64,000 bases of DNA from Hymenobacter cyanobacteriorum (GTDB lineage Bacteria > Bacteroidota > Bacteroidia > Cytophagales > Hymenobacteraceae), in assembly GCF_022631375.1 (NCBI RefSeq), contig NZ_JALBGC010000001.1, positions 1,054,001 to 1,118,000 on the forward strand, in the 5' to 3' direction. Below the pieces are notes generated by a model. It was given only the letters and a program-made list of their open reading frames with translations, was not told the origin of the DNA and made no database searches. Positions within the stretch are counted from its first letter, which is position 1, and every line of letters starts with the position of its first letter. Of the stretch, positions 39,878 to 48,654 are shown piece after piece. The position numbers and the translations under genes are program-made.

Positions 39878-42055
39878 ATGTTCAAATCCGTACTCACGGC
39901 GGCCCTGCTGCTCCTAAGCGGTGGCTTCTCCGCAATGGCACAAGCGCCAGCCGCAGCGGCGGCGCCCAGTATCGTTATCGAAACCGAGCACGTGAGCCTG
40001 GTGCTGACCGTGGGCGAGAATCACAAGCTCTACCAGCGCTACCTGGGCGCGAAGCTGCCCAACGCGGCCGACTACGCGCCCCTACCCTTCCGCCACGAAG
40101 CCTACGTGCCGGTCGGCACCGACAACCTGTTTGAGCCCGCCCTGCGCGTAGTGCACGCCGACGGCAACCCCTCGCTGGCGCTGGAATTCGTGAACGTGCA
40201 AACCCAGCCCGCCGCCGATGGCGTGGCCCGCACCACCATTCGCCTGCGCGACCCCAAGTACCCGGTGGACGTGCGGCTGAACTTCGTGGCTTTTACCAAA
40301 GAGGATGTTATTGATACCTGGATGGAGGTGGTGCACCGCGAAGAAAAGCCGGTGACACTCACCAACTACGCCTCGGCAATGCTGCATTTCGATGCCCGGC
40401 AGTACTGGCTAAGCCAGTTCCACGGCGACTGGGCCGAGGAGGCCAAGCAGCAGGACAGCCAGCTCACCAGCGGCATCAAGGTGATTGATACCAAGCTGGG
40501 CACCCGCGCCGGCTGGTACCAGACGCCCAGCTTCTTCCTGGCCCTCGACAAGCCCGCCGACGAAACCAGCGGCGAGGTGCTGGCCGGCTCGCTGGCCTGG
40601 ACGGGCAATTTCCGGCTGGCGTTTGAGGTGGATAACCAAGAGGCCCTGCGCGTGTCGGCCGGCATCAATCCCTACGCCTCGGAATACACGCTGCCCGCGG
40701 GTCAGCCGTTCGTCACGCCCGAATTCATCTTCACCTACAGCACCACCGGCAAGGGCCAGGCCTCGCGCAACCTGCACCGCTGGGCGCGCCGCCACGGCGG
40801 CACGTTGGATGGCACCCAGCCGCGCCTCACGCTGCTAAACAACTGGGAAGCCACGTTTTTTGATTTCAACGAAACCAAGCTCGATGGGCTGATGGGCGAC
40901 GCGGCGAAGCTGGGCGTCGATTTATTCCTACTCGACGACGGCTGGTTTGGCAACAAGTACCCGCGCAAAGACGACAGCCAGGGCCTCGGCGACTGGCAGC
41001 CCACCGCCGCTAAGCTGCCCAACGGCGTGGGCCACCTCGTGCAAACCGCTACCAAAGAAGGCATCAAATTCGGCATCTGGCTGGAGCCCGAAATGGTGAA
41101 TCCCAAAAGCGCCCTGGCCGAGCAGCACCCCGACTGGCTCCTCAAACTCCCCAACCGCCCCGACGACCTCTACCGCAACCAATTGGTGCTCGACCTGACG
41201 AACCCGAAGGTGCAAGATTTCGTGTACCGGACCGTGGACGAGCAGCTTGGCCAGGGCGTGGCTTACGTGAAGTGGGACTGCAACCGCATGATTAGCAGCG
41301 GCTATTCGCAGTATTTGGGTAAAGACCAGTCGCACCTGTACGTCGACTACGTGCGCGGCCTGAACCGCGTGATGGCCCGTGTGCGCTCAAAATACCCGCA
41401 CACGCCCATGATGCTCTGCTCGGGCGGCGGTGCCCGCGCCGATTACGGGAGTTTGCCCTATTTCACCGAGTTCTGGGCCTCCGACAACACCGACGCCTTC
41501 GAGCGCATCTTCATTCAGTGGGGCTTCTCCAATTTCTTCCCTTCGAACACCATCGCCAGCCACGTTACCAACTGGAACCGCAGCCACAGCCTGAAATTCC
41601 GCACCGACGTGGCCATGATGGGCAAGCTCGGCTACGACATCGAAGTGGATAAAATGACGCCCGACGAGCTCAAATTCAGCCAGCAGGCGGTGCAGGATTA
41701 CAAGCGCCTGAGCCCCGTCATCTGGCAGGGCGACCAGTTCCGGCTACGCTCGCCCTACGAGGGCAACCAGGCCGCGCTCATGTACGTGGCCGAAAACCAA
41801 CGCCAGGCCGTGCTCTTCGGCTACAACCTGCACACCCGCTTCCTCGAAACCGTGCGCCCGGTGAAGCTGCAGGGCCTGGACGCCGCCCGCCGCTACCGCC
41901 TCACCGAAATCAACCTGATGCCCGGCCAGAAATCCACGCTGCCCGCCAGTGGCCAGACGTATTCCGGCAGCTACCTGATGCAAGTCGGCGTGCTGGTTTC
42001 GGATGGCGAAGCGAAACCGCTGACGAGCCACGTGTTCGAACTGGTGACGGAATAG
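39878..42055 (+). CDS. Alpha-galactosidase, GH36, secreted
   Basis: 725 residues with a signal peptide (LTAALLLLSGGFSAMAQ). It has the three-part GH36 layout: N-terminal beta-supersandwich (to about 300), catalytic barrel, and C-terminal beta domain. The nucleophile is Asp467 in YVKWDCNR and the acid/base Asp536 in WASDNTDAFER; the DDGWFGNKYPR substrate loop is present. It removes terminal alpha-galactose, for example from galactomannan or pectic galactan decorations, and so widens the range of this arabinan-centred locus. ATG at 39878 directly follows a family A repeat. Confidence 0.93.
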   Translation: MFKSVLTAALLLLSGGFSAMAQAPAAAAAPSIVIETEHVSLVLTVGENHKLYQRYLGAKLPNAADYAPLPFRHEAYVPVGTDNLFEPALRVVHADGNPSLALEFVNVQTQPAADGVARTTIRLRDPKYPVDVRLNFVAFTKEDVIDTWMEVVHREEKPVTLTNYASAMLHFDARQYWLSQFHGDWAEEAKQQDSQLTSGIKVIDTKLGTRAGWYQTPSFFLALDKPADETSGEVLAGSLAWTGNFRLAFEVDNQEALRVSAGINPYASEYTLPAGQPFVTPEFIFTYSTTGKGQASRNLHRWARRHGGTLDGTQPRLTLLNNWEATFFDFNETKLDGLMGDAAKLGVDLFLLDDGWFGNKYPRKDDSQGLGDWQPTAAKLPNGVGHLVQTATKEGIKFGIWLEPEMVNPKSALAEQHPDWLLKLPNRPDDLYRNQLVLDLTNPKVQDFVYRTVDEQLGQGVAYVKWDCNRMISSGYSQYLGKDQSHLYVDYVRGLNRVMARVRSKYPHTPMMLCSGGGARADYGSLPYFTEFWASDNTDAFERIFIQWGFSNFFPSNTIASHVTNWNRSHSLKFRTDVAMMGKLGYDIEVDKMTPDELKFSQQAVQDYKRLSPVIWQGDQFRLRSPYEGNQAALMYVAENQRQAVLFGYNLHTRFLETVRPVKLQGLDAARRYRLTEINLMPGQKSTLPASGQTYSGSYLMQVGVLVSDGEAKPLTSHVFELVTE

Positions 42056-42165
42056 CTGTAGCACGAACTTTTAGTTCGCGGGTGAGCGGAGCGAACATTC
42101 AGAACTGCACTGCACACGCAATGCTCGCTCCGCTCGCTCGCGGACTACAAAGTCCGCGCTACAGC
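42056..42165. repeat. Intergenic inverted repeat, family H
   Basis: CTGTAGCACGAACTTTTAGTTCGCG... and ...GGACTACAAAGTCCGCGCTACAG, with inner GAGCGGAGCGA/GCTCGCTCCGCTC segments. It is located directly after the GH36 stop. Single copy in the window. Confidence 0.7.
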
Positions 42166-42205
42166 AAAAAAGGCGCGCATCCCCCATCGGGAATGCGCGC
42201 CTTTT
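42166..42205. terminator. Terminator between convergent GH36 and lectin genes
   Basis: AAAAAAGGCGCGCAT and ATGCGCGCCTTTT arms. The longer T-run is on the minus strand, fitting the end of the ricin-type gene at 42225. Confidence 0.85.
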
Positions 42206-42224
42206 CACTTAATCTAAAACCGTA

Positions 42225-43100
42225 CTATTCCTGCACGAAGCGGGTTTGCTGCACGAAATCGCCTTGCGTCATGCGCACCAGGTAGAGGCCGGAGGCCAGC
42301 GAGGCGTTGTTCAAATCAATGGGGTTGCCGCCGGTTACCAGCGAGGTATTCTGGCGGTACACCGGGCGGCCGAGGGCATCAATTACTTCGATGGCGGCGG
42401 CCCCGGGGCGCTGGGCCTCTACGCGCAGGCGCAGGGCCTGGCCGCGGCCGGCGGGGTTGGGGTAAGCTTGCAGCCAGAGCACTTCACCGGCCGCATTTTT
42501 GGTGGCCAGGGCCGTGCGCGTGAGCGTCCAGCGCTGGGCGGGCTCGAAGCCATTGTCGTCGAATAGGTTCACCTGCGCACCCGGGGCGGCGCTGGCAAAA
42601 CCTACTTCCAGCACCTGCGAAATGCCCTGGGCGTTGGCCGAGTTTTTCAGGGTGAATTTGTAGCGGCCGTTGCTGTTAGGGTCGGTGATGAACCAGCGCT
42701 GAGCGTCGTCGTTGGTGGTTACCAACACGTTCTGCTCGATGCGGGTATTCACGGCTTTCGACAGGCCGACGGTCTGCACGTACTGCACAGTGCCTTTGTG
42801 GCGCAGTTTGTAGGAACCATCGGTTTGCGACTCGAACACAAACTGCTGGCCGTCGTTGGCGTTTTCGCCCCACTGGCCGAGCAGGGCGCCGGCGGTGGTC
42901 AGGTTGCGGTCCACATCGAGGCAAAGCGGCGAGCCAGCGGGCACGCCGAAGGCCGTAGCCGAAGCATCGGCTACCACGCCGTAGTGCGTGAGGCGGTAGG
43001 TGGCGCCGTTGCTGATAGTGGTGACCTGGGCCTGGGCCGAGGTGCCGCCAACGAGCAGGCCCAAAGCGGCCAATGCCCCGAAGAGTACAGATTTTTTCAT
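42225..43100 (-). CDS. Secreted ricin-type (CBM13-like) lectin with T9SS sorting domain
   Basis: 291 residues. A signal peptide (LFGALAALGLLVGGTSAQAQ) is followed by one beta-trefoil-like domain (about 25-195) with QFVFESQTDGSYKLRH, WFITDPNSNGRYKFT and QRWTLTRTALAT repeats of the QxW type, and a C-terminal sorting domain (LQAYPNPAGRG...ASGLYLVRMTQG). It probably binds a sugar polymer and holds it or partner enzymes at the surface. It is divergent from the GH43 gene at 43280; the operators at 43205-43233 lie in the shared intergenic region, so it may belong to the same regulon. Confidence 0.8.
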   Translation of the reverse strand: MKKSVLFGALAALGLLVGGTSAQAQVTTISNGATYRLTHYGVVADASATAFGVPAGSPLCLDVDRNLTTAGALLGQWGENANDGQQFVFESQTDGSYKLRHKGTVQYVQTVGLSKAVNTRIEQNVLVTTNDDAQRWFITDPNSNGRYKFTLKNSANAQGISQVLEVGFASAAPGAQVNLFDDNGFEPAQRWTLTRTALATKNAAGEVLWLQAYPNPAGRGQALRLRVEAQRPGAAAIEVIDALGRPVYRQNTSLVTGGNPIDLNNASLASGLYLVRMTQGDFVQQTRFVQE

Positions 43101-43204
43101 GGGAATTTGAAGAATAAATGATGGGAATGAAAGTCGGATGCTGGCCCCTCCGGGCCCTTACCGACTCCGCTGATGAGCGCCGGCTACCCGACAAATGTAA
43201 CGTT

Positions 43205-43233
43205 CCGCAATCGATTTTCACAAACGATTGTGT
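43205..43233. promoter_or_regulatory. Two adjoining operator-like sites between lectin and GH43
   Basis: CCGCAATCGATTTTCA (43205-43220) and TCACAAACGATTGTGT (43218-43233) match the ACACAATCGATTGTGT operator at about 11 and 14 positions. The second lies just upstream of the -7 box TAGCTTTG (43246-43253) and would cover the -33 region of the GH43 promoter. Confidence 0.6.
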
Positions 43234-43245
43234 AAATTATTTTCG

Positions 43246-43253
43246 TAGCTTTG
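43246..43253 (+). promoter_or_regulatory. -7 promoter element of the GH43 gene
   Basis: TAGCTTTG, full TAnnTTTG match, about 27 bases before the ATG at 43280. No good -33 TTTG; the position is taken by the operator. Confidence 0.5.
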
Positions 43254-43279
43254 CCCGCACCCATTAACACGTTACCCTC

Positions 43280-44320
43280 ATGAGTATCCGCCACACCTCA
43301 TCCATTGCACAATCGTTTATGCCTGTAATCTACCGGCTAAGCTGGGTGCTGTGGCTGAGCCTGTTTGGCGCGGGGGCGCCGGTGGCAGCGCAGGTGGCCC
43401 CGGGCCCCATTCCGGTGCACGACCCGGTGCTGATTCGGCAAAACGGCACCTACTACCTGTTCGGCACCGGGCCGGGCATCGCGGTATGGTCGTCGGCCGA
43501 CCGCCAGACCTGGAAGCGCGAGAAGCCGGTGTTTGCCAGCGCGCCGGCTTGGGCCACGCAGGCGGTGCCGGGCTTCCGCGACAACCACATCTGGGCGCCC
43601 GATATTTCGGTGCACAACGGCGTGTACTACCTGTTCTACTCGGTGTCGGCGTTTGGCAAAAACACGTCGTGCATCGGCCTGGCCACCTCCCCCACCCTCG
43701 ACCCCGCCGCCCCCAACTTCAAGTGGACCGACCACGGGCGCGTGATTCAGTCGGTACCGGGGCGCGACCTGTGGAACGCCATCGACCCCAACCTGATACG
43801 CGACGAAGCTGGGCGGCCCTGGCTCACGTTTGGCTCGTTCTGGGCGGGCATCAAGCTGGTGCAGCTGCGGCCCGACCTCACCGGCCCGGCCCAGCCCGAG
43901 CAGTGGCGCACGCTGGCCCGCCGCCCGCGCAACCCGCAGCTCAACGACTCGCTGCCCGGCGACGGGGCCATCGAAGCGCCGTTCCTGTTCCGCAAGGGCG
44001 AATATTACTACCTGTTCACCTCGTTCGACTACTGCTGCCGCGGGCCGCAGAGCACCTACAAAATGGTGGTGGGCCGCTCCAATACCCTCACCGGCCCCTA
44101 CCTCGACAAAGCCGGCCAGGACCTGGCCCAGGGCGGCGGCTCGCTGCTGCTGGCGGGCGACAAAAACTGGTACGGCCTGGGCCACAATGCCGTGGCTACT
44201 TTCGACGGCACCGACTACCTCGTTTTTCACGCCTACGACGCCGCCGACAAGGGCCGCTCGAAGCTGCGCATCGAGCCGCTGGGCTGGGATGCGGCCGGCT
44301 GGCCGGTGGTGAAGCCATAG
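43280..44320 (+). CDS. GH43 endo-arabinanase-like enzyme, secreted
   Basis: 346 residues from the ATG at 43280; an in-frame ATG at 43319 begins right at the signal peptide (LSWVLWLSLFGAGAPVAAQ) and is equally possible. It is a GH43 propeller: Asp in PVHDPVLI, Asp in NAIDPNLI, Glu in GAIEAPFLF, with DNHIWAPDIS, SFWAGI and DYCCRGPQSTYKMVVGRS segments typical of alpha-1,5-arabinanases. It shares its C-terminal region with the GH43 parts of 44420-47335 and 59930-61663. Probable operators flank its promoter and overlap its start region. Cuts the arabinan backbone to oligomers at the surface or periplasm. Confidence 0.9.
   Translation: MSIRHTSSIAQSFMPVIYRLSWVLWLSLFGAGAPVAAQVAPGPIPVHDPVLIRQNGTYYLFGTGPGIAVWSSADRQTWKREKPVFASAPAWATQAVPGFRDNHIWAPDISVHNGVYYLFYSVSAFGKNTSCIGLATSPTLDPAAPNFKWTDHGRVIQSVPGRDLWNAIDPNLIRDEAGRPWLTFGSFWAGIKLVQLRPDLTGPAQPEQWRTLARRPRNPQLNDSLPGDGAIEAPFLFRKGEYYYLFTSFDYCCRGPQSTYKMVVGRSNTLTGPYLDKAGQDLAQGGGSLLLAGDKNWYGLGHNAVATFDGTDYLVFHAYDAADKGRSKLRIEPLGWDAAGWPVVKP
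43307..43322. promoter_or_regulatory. Operator-like site over the alternative GH43 start
   Basis: GCACAATCGTTTATGC, 12 of 16 matches to the operator. It spans the second ATG at 43319. It could act as a downstream operator or be coding coincidence. Confidence 0.4.
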
Positions 44321-44341
44321 CGCAGCTTCTTTTGAATAGCA

Positions 44342-44357
44342 ACACAATCGATTGTGT
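44342..44357. promoter_or_regulatory. LacI-type operator between two GH43 genes
   Basis: ACACAATCGATTGTGT, identical to the site at 36343-36358. It lies 22 bases past the upstream stop and 62 before the ATG at 44420, so the second GH43 gene has its own regulated promoter. Confidence 0.75.
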
Positions 44358-44419
44358 TAAGCTACCAAATTCACCACGGCCCAATAACCTGACATTTCCA
44401 ACCACCAAAAACCCACCGC

Positions 44420-47335
44420 ATGCAACTGTTTCTACGTTTTTTGCCCGCTCGCCGGGCCATCACCCACTTCGCCGGTAGTACCCGGCAATGGGCTTTTTTT
44501 CTCCTGCTACTGCTGGGCATTGGCGCGTCGCAAACGGCCGCGGCGCTGCAAGGCTCACCCGGCTCGCACGACCCCGGCAGCATTGTGAAGGAGGGCAATA
44601 AGTACTGGATGTTCACGACCGGCGACGGTATTTACGCGGCGTATTCCACCGATTTGATTAAGTGGACGCCGGGGCCGCAAACCATCTTCCCGGTGGGCAC
44701 CTGGCCGGCCTGGATTAACACGGCAGTGCCGGGCTTCGCGGGCAATTTCTGGGCCCCAGAGTGCATTTTCATGAACGGGAAGTATTATATGTACTACTCG
44801 TGCTCCACGTTTGGCTCTCCGAAATCGGCCATCGGCGTGGCGACCTCGCCCACGCTCGACCCTACGGCGGCCAACTACAAGTGGACGGATTTGGGGCAGG
44901 TGGCGGCTTCGAGCACCAGCACCAACGTCAACGCCATCGACCCGGCCATTCTGAAAAACAGCGACGGCCGGCTCTGGATGTACTACGGCTCTTTCAACGG
45001 CGGCCTGGGTGTGCTGGAATTGAACCCGACGACCGGCCTTAAAAAAGTAGGCGTTTCGACCCTGGTAATTGCCGGCAACACCACTACCGGCACCCGCGAC
45101 TGGGAGGCGGCCTACGTGGTGAAGGAAAACGGTTACTTCTATTTCTACGCCAACCGGGGGCTGTGCTGCAAAGGCACCAGCAGCACCTACAAAATTGTGG
45201 TGGGCCGCTCGGCCAGCCCCACCGGACCGTTTCTGGACCGCAACGGCAATGCCCTCACCGCCACCAATGCGGCGGCGGTTTCGGGCAGCGTGGGCACGGT
45301 GGTGCTGGGCACGTCGGGACGCTACATCGGGCCGGGCCACTTCGGCCTGCTGCGCGATAATGGCGTCAACATCGCGTCGATGCACTACTACGATGGCACC
45401 GACAACGGCGCGCCCAAGCTCGACCTCGCCAACCTGAAATACGATGCCAGCGCCTGGCCCATCATTTCGCGCGACTGGCTGGCGGGCAGCCGCTACAAAA
45501 TCACCAACCTGAACAGCGGGCTGTGCTGGGATTCGTGGGGCTGCACGGCCGGCCTGGGCGAGCGCATCGCGCAGGGCACCTGGGCCAACCTCACCTGCCA
45601 GAAATGGGATTTCGTGCCGATGGGCGACGGCTTCTACAAGATTGCCAATGCCCTGAACGGCAACCGCGTGGCCGACCTGGCCAACTGCACCAACGCCAAC
45701 GGCACCACCATCGGCATCTGGGATTGGCTGAACAACGATTGCCAGAAAATGAAGGTGGAGCGCGCCGCCGACGGCTCGTTCGTATTCAGCCCGGCCGCCG
45801 CCAGCAACCGCGTGATTGAGGTGCCCGGCGCATCGACCACCGTGGGCCTGCAGCTGGCGCTGTTCGACTACGGCGGGTTCACCTGCCAGCGCTGGACCAT
45901 CGAAACCCCGCCCGCCACCTGGACCGGTGCCACCTCCACCGCCTGGGCCGAGCCTGGCAACTGGAGCACTGCCACCGTGCCCACCGCCGCCGATAACGCT
46001 TACATTCCGGCCGGCGTAGCCAACGCGCCCATGCTGGCCAGCGGCACGGGCGCGGCCAACAACGTCACCATCGCGCCCGGCACCACACTGGCGCTGGGCA
46101 GCGGCACCACCCTGCAAGTGAGCGGCAACTGGACCAACTACGGCACCGCCACGCTCGACGGCGCGGTAGAATTCGTTGGCCCCACGGTGCAAACCGTGGG
46201 CGGCACGGCGGCTACCACTTTCAGCACTGCTACCGTGAACAAGCCTGGCAGCACCCTGCTCCTGGCCCGCGACCTGCCCGTGAGCACCGCCCTCACGCTT
46301 AGCAACGGCACCCTCAATACCACGGCCGATTTCAAGGTGGCCCTGGCCGCCACGGCCAGCCTCAGCGAAACGGACGACAGCTACGTCATCGGCAACGCCG
46401 AAACCACGCGCCTGCTCGATACGCCCGGCGCGGGCAGCAGCTTCGGCGGCCTGGGCCTTACGCTCGTGCCCAACGCGGCCAGCGCGGTTCTGCCCGGCAG
46501 CACCATGGTGCGCCGCGTGACGGGCACGCCACCAGCGGGCGTAAATGGCCGCGTGGGCATCAGCCGCTATTTTGATATCCAGCCGACTACCAACGCGGGC
46601 CTGAACGTAGACCTGACCTTCGGTTATTTCGCCCACGAGCTGGCCAACATTCCGGCCGCTAATCTGGTGCTGTTCAAATCGACCACCGGCCCTGCCGGCC
46701 CCTGGACGGCCCAGCGCCCGGCTACGGCCGGCCCCGGCACCATCACCCGAACCGGCCTCGCCGACTTCTCCGTCTGGACGCTGGGCGATGCCGCCAACCC
46801 GCTGCCGGTAGAGCTGACGGCCTTCGCCGCCACCGCCGACGGCCCGGCCGCCGTGCGCCTGAGCTGGGCCACCGCATCGGAGAAAAACAGCGCCAGCTTC
46901 GGCATCGAGCGCAGCATCGACGGCGCGACTTACGCCGCCGTGGGCACCGTGGCCGCCGCCGGCACCAGCAGCGCCGCCCGCAGCTACAGCTTCTCCGATA
47001 CCAGGCTGCCCAGCGCCGCCACGCTCTACTACCGCCTGCGCCAAACCGACCTCGACGGCGCTGTGGCCTACTCGCCCGTGCGCGCCGTGGAGCGTGCCGT
47101 TTCGGCCGAGTCCGCCCGCCTGCAATCCTACCCCAACCCGGCCCACAACGCCGTACGCGTGGTGCTGAACGGCCCCGCCGCACCGCTGCAGTTGTTCGAT
47201 GCGCTGGGCCGCCAGGTGCGCACCCAGCCTGCCCCGGCCGCCGGCACCGAGGCCACGATTTCGCTCACGGGCCTGCCCGCCGGCCTCTACGTGCTGCGCT
47301 GCGGCGCGCTGCACCAGCGCCTGACGGTGGAATAA
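44420..47335 (+). CDS. Multidomain GH43 arabinanase with ricin-type CBM and T9SS sorting domain
   Basis: 971 residues. A long signal peptide ends near residue 42 (FFLLLLLGIGASQTAAA). A GH43 domain at about 46-350 has Asp in GSHDPGSI, Asp in NAIDPAIL and Glu in DWEAAYVV. A ricin-type beta-trefoil follows at about 355-495 (CWDSWGCTAG, CQKWDFVPMGDGFYKI, CQRWTIETP). Then come a beta-rich Ala/Thr-rich region (500-790), a fibronectin-like LPVELTAFAATADG domain and a sorting domain at about 895-971 (LQSYPNPAHNAVRV, GLYVLRCG). It is a cell-surface arabinan-degrading enzyme with its own binding module, controlled by the operator at 44342-44357. The paralogue at 59930 has the same GH43-ricin-T9SS order without the long middle. 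Confidence 0.9.
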   Translation: MQLFLRFLPARRAITHFAGSTRQWAFFLLLLLGIGASQTAAALQGSPGSHDPGSIVKEGNKYWMFTTGDGIYAAYSTDLIKWTPGPQTIFPVGTWPAWINTAVPGFAGNFWAPECIFMNGKYYMYYSCSTFGSPKSAIGVATSPTLDPTAANYKWTDLGQVAASSTSTNVNAIDPAILKNSDGRLWMYYGSFNGGLGVLELNPTTGLKKVGVSTLVIAGNTTTGTRDWEAAYVVKENGYFYFYANRGLCCKGTSSTYKIVVGRSASPTGPFLDRNGNALTATNAAAVSGSVGTVVLGTSGRYIGPGHFGLLRDNGVNIASMHYYDGTDNGAPKLDLANLKYDASAWPIISRDWLAGSRYKITNLNSGLCWDSWGCTAGLGERIAQGTWANLTCQKWDFVPMGDGFYKIANALNGNRVADLANCTNANGTTIGIWDWLNNDCQKMKVERAADGSFVFSPAAASNRVIEVPGASTTVGLQLALFDYGGFTCQRWTIETPPATWTGATSTAWAEPGNWSTATVPTAADNAYIPAGVANAPMLASGTGAANNVTIAPGTTLALGSGTTLQVSGNWTNYGTATLDGAVEFVGPTVQTVGGTAATTFSTATVNKPGSTLLLARDLPVSTALTLSNGTLNTTADFKVALAATASLSETDDSYVIGNAETTRLLDTPGAGSSFGGLGLTLVPNAASAVLPGSTMVRRVTGTPPAGVNGRVGISRYFDIQPTTNAGLNVDLTFGYFAHELANIPAANLVLFKSTTGPAGPWTAQRPATAGPGTITRTGLADFSVWTLGDAANPLPVELTAFAATADGPAAVRLSWATASEKNSASFGIERSIDGATYAAVGTVAAAGTSSAARSYSFSDTRLPSAATLYYRLRQTDLDGAVAYSPVRAVERAVSAESARLQSYPNPAHNAVRVVLNGPAAPLQLFDALGRQVRTQPAPAAGTEATISLTGLPAGLYVLRCGALHQRLTVE

Positions 47336-47353
47336 GGCTGCTCGCAATGAATT

Positions 47354-47389
47354 AAAAAGGGGCTGACCAATTGGTCAGCCCCTTTTTTT
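47354..47389 (+). terminator. Terminator after the multidomain GH43
   Basis: AAAAAGGGGCTGACC-AATT-GGTCAGCCCCTTTTTTT, perfect stem and T-tract, 18 bases past the stop codon. It also works for the other strand. Confidence 0.93.
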
Positions 47390-47471
47390 GTAGAGACGCG
47401 ACACTTCGCGTCTCCGGGGCCGGGCAATTTGCATAGTCCAACGCCGAGACGCGACACTTCGCGTCTCTACA
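47390..47471. repeat. Intergenic inverted repeat, family D copy 2
   Basis: Same GTAGAGACGCGACACTTCGC unit at both ends as at 38575-38685, joined directly to the terminator. Loop differs. Confidence 0.88.
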
Positions 47472-47489
47472 TTCGTGCGAATAACAACG

Positions 47490-48470
47490 CTACAGCGCCG
47501 GGTCCACGCCCACGTTAGTCATCACCACTTTTTGCATGGTGCTATCAGCATTGTAGCGTAGATAGTCGATGCAGACCGAACGCCGAAAGTCGCCGCCGGT
47601 GGGCAGCCCCCCGTTGTGGTAGATGATATAGGACTTGCCTTTGAAGTCGATAATGGCTTGGTGGTTGGTATTGGAATTGGTGGCTAAGTCGTTCAGAATA
47701 CCCTTGTAGGTCCAGGGGCCTTCGGGGCTGCGGCTCATGGCGTAGGCCAGCTTTTCGGGGAACTCGCTGGCGTAGCTGAGGTAGTACCACGCGCCGCGCT
47801 GATGCAGCCAGGGCGCTTCGGTATAGGCAGGCAGCGGCACGGTCTGGATGGGGCCGTCGAGCTCGGTCATGTTCGCCTTCAGCTTGGCCCAGTAGCAGGC
47901 AGTGTTGCCCCAATACAGGTAAGCCTGGCCGCTTTTGGCGATGAACACCGTGGGGTCGATGTCGTCGAATGTGCTGTTCACGGCCGTGGTCATGTTGTTG
48001 GTGATGAGGGCTGTGCCGCGCGCGTCCGTGAATGGGCCGGTGGGGCTGTTGGCCACGGCCACGCCAATGGCCTTGCCTGGCACGGTGCGGTGGTCCACGG
48101 TGGCGTACCAGTAGAATTTGCCGTTGCGCTCAATCACCTGCGAGGCCCAGGCATCGGCCCGCGCCCAGGTGAAAGTGCTCACGCGCAGCGGCACGGGCTG
48201 CTCGGTCCAGGTCACCATATCGGGCGAGGAGTAGCAGAGCCACTCGTTCATCACGTAGCCCTGCTGGCCCGCGGCGGCCTCGTCGTGCCCCGCGTAGATG
48301 TACACCATGCCGTTGGCCACCAGCGCCGCCGGGTCGGCCGTGAATTTGTCTTTCACAATCGGGTTGCGAAACACGGGGGCCACGCCCGGCACGAATGGCG
48401 CAGGTTTCTCCTTTTGGCATGCCGTGGCCAGGGCTAAAATGGCCGCCAGGGCCGACAAATGGGTTTTCAT
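47490..48470 (-). CDS. GH43 glycosidase, lipoprotein
   Basis: 326 residues. A lipoprotein signal (ALAAILALATACQKEK) suggests surface or periplasmic anchoring. A single GH43 domain has Asp in FTADPAAL, Asp in DDIDPTVF and Glu in AYTEAPW, closely matching the secreted GH43 at 38708-39691 over the full length. Likely an exo-acting arabinofuranosidase or xylosidase. It is the last minus-strand gene of the series beginning at the right-hand end and is separated from the GH27 gene by a family B repeat. Confidence 0.9.
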   Translation of the reverse strand: MKTHLSALAAILALATACQKEKPAPFVPGVAPVFRNPIVKDKFTADPAALVANGMVYIYAGHDEAAAGQQGYVMNEWLCYSSPDMVTWTEQPVPLRVSTFTWARADAWASQVIERNGKFYWYATVDHRTVPGKAIGVAVANSPTGPFTDARGTALITNNMTTAVNSTFDDIDPTVFIAKSGQAYLYWGNTACYWAKLKANMTELDGPIQTVPLPAYTEAPWLHQRGAWYYLSYASEFPEKLAYAMSRSPEGPWTYKGILNDLATNSNTNHQAIIDFKGKSYIIYHNGGLPTGGDFRRSVCIDYLRYNADSTMQKVVMTNVGVDPAL

Positions 48471-48517
48471 GGGCAGGAAGGATTAGGTTATATCTAGTTG
48501 GAAAGTATTTTTTGGAT

Positions 48518-48618
48518 GTCATCCTGAGCGCAGCGAAGGACCTTACCACGTTCGTACCATTCGATTTACCGCCAATTACTCTGACGTGATAAGGTCCTTC
48601 GCTGCGCTCAGGATGACA
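48518..48618. repeat. Intergenic inverted repeat, family B copy 2
   Basis: GTCATCCTGAGCGCAGCGAA...GGACCTTA and exact complement TAAGGTCC...AGGATGAC around a 45-base loop. Confidence 0.9.
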
Positions 48619-48654
48619 GGCGTTTTTTAGCATCGCCAGCCACCTAAGCTAACC

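Noticed and set aside
44555..47347. Very long (930-codon) open frame on the minus strand opposite the multidomain GH43 gene
   Set aside because: It is Gly/His/Val/Arg-rich, has no family motif and mirrors the codon structure of the real gene; long antisense frames are expected at this G+C content.
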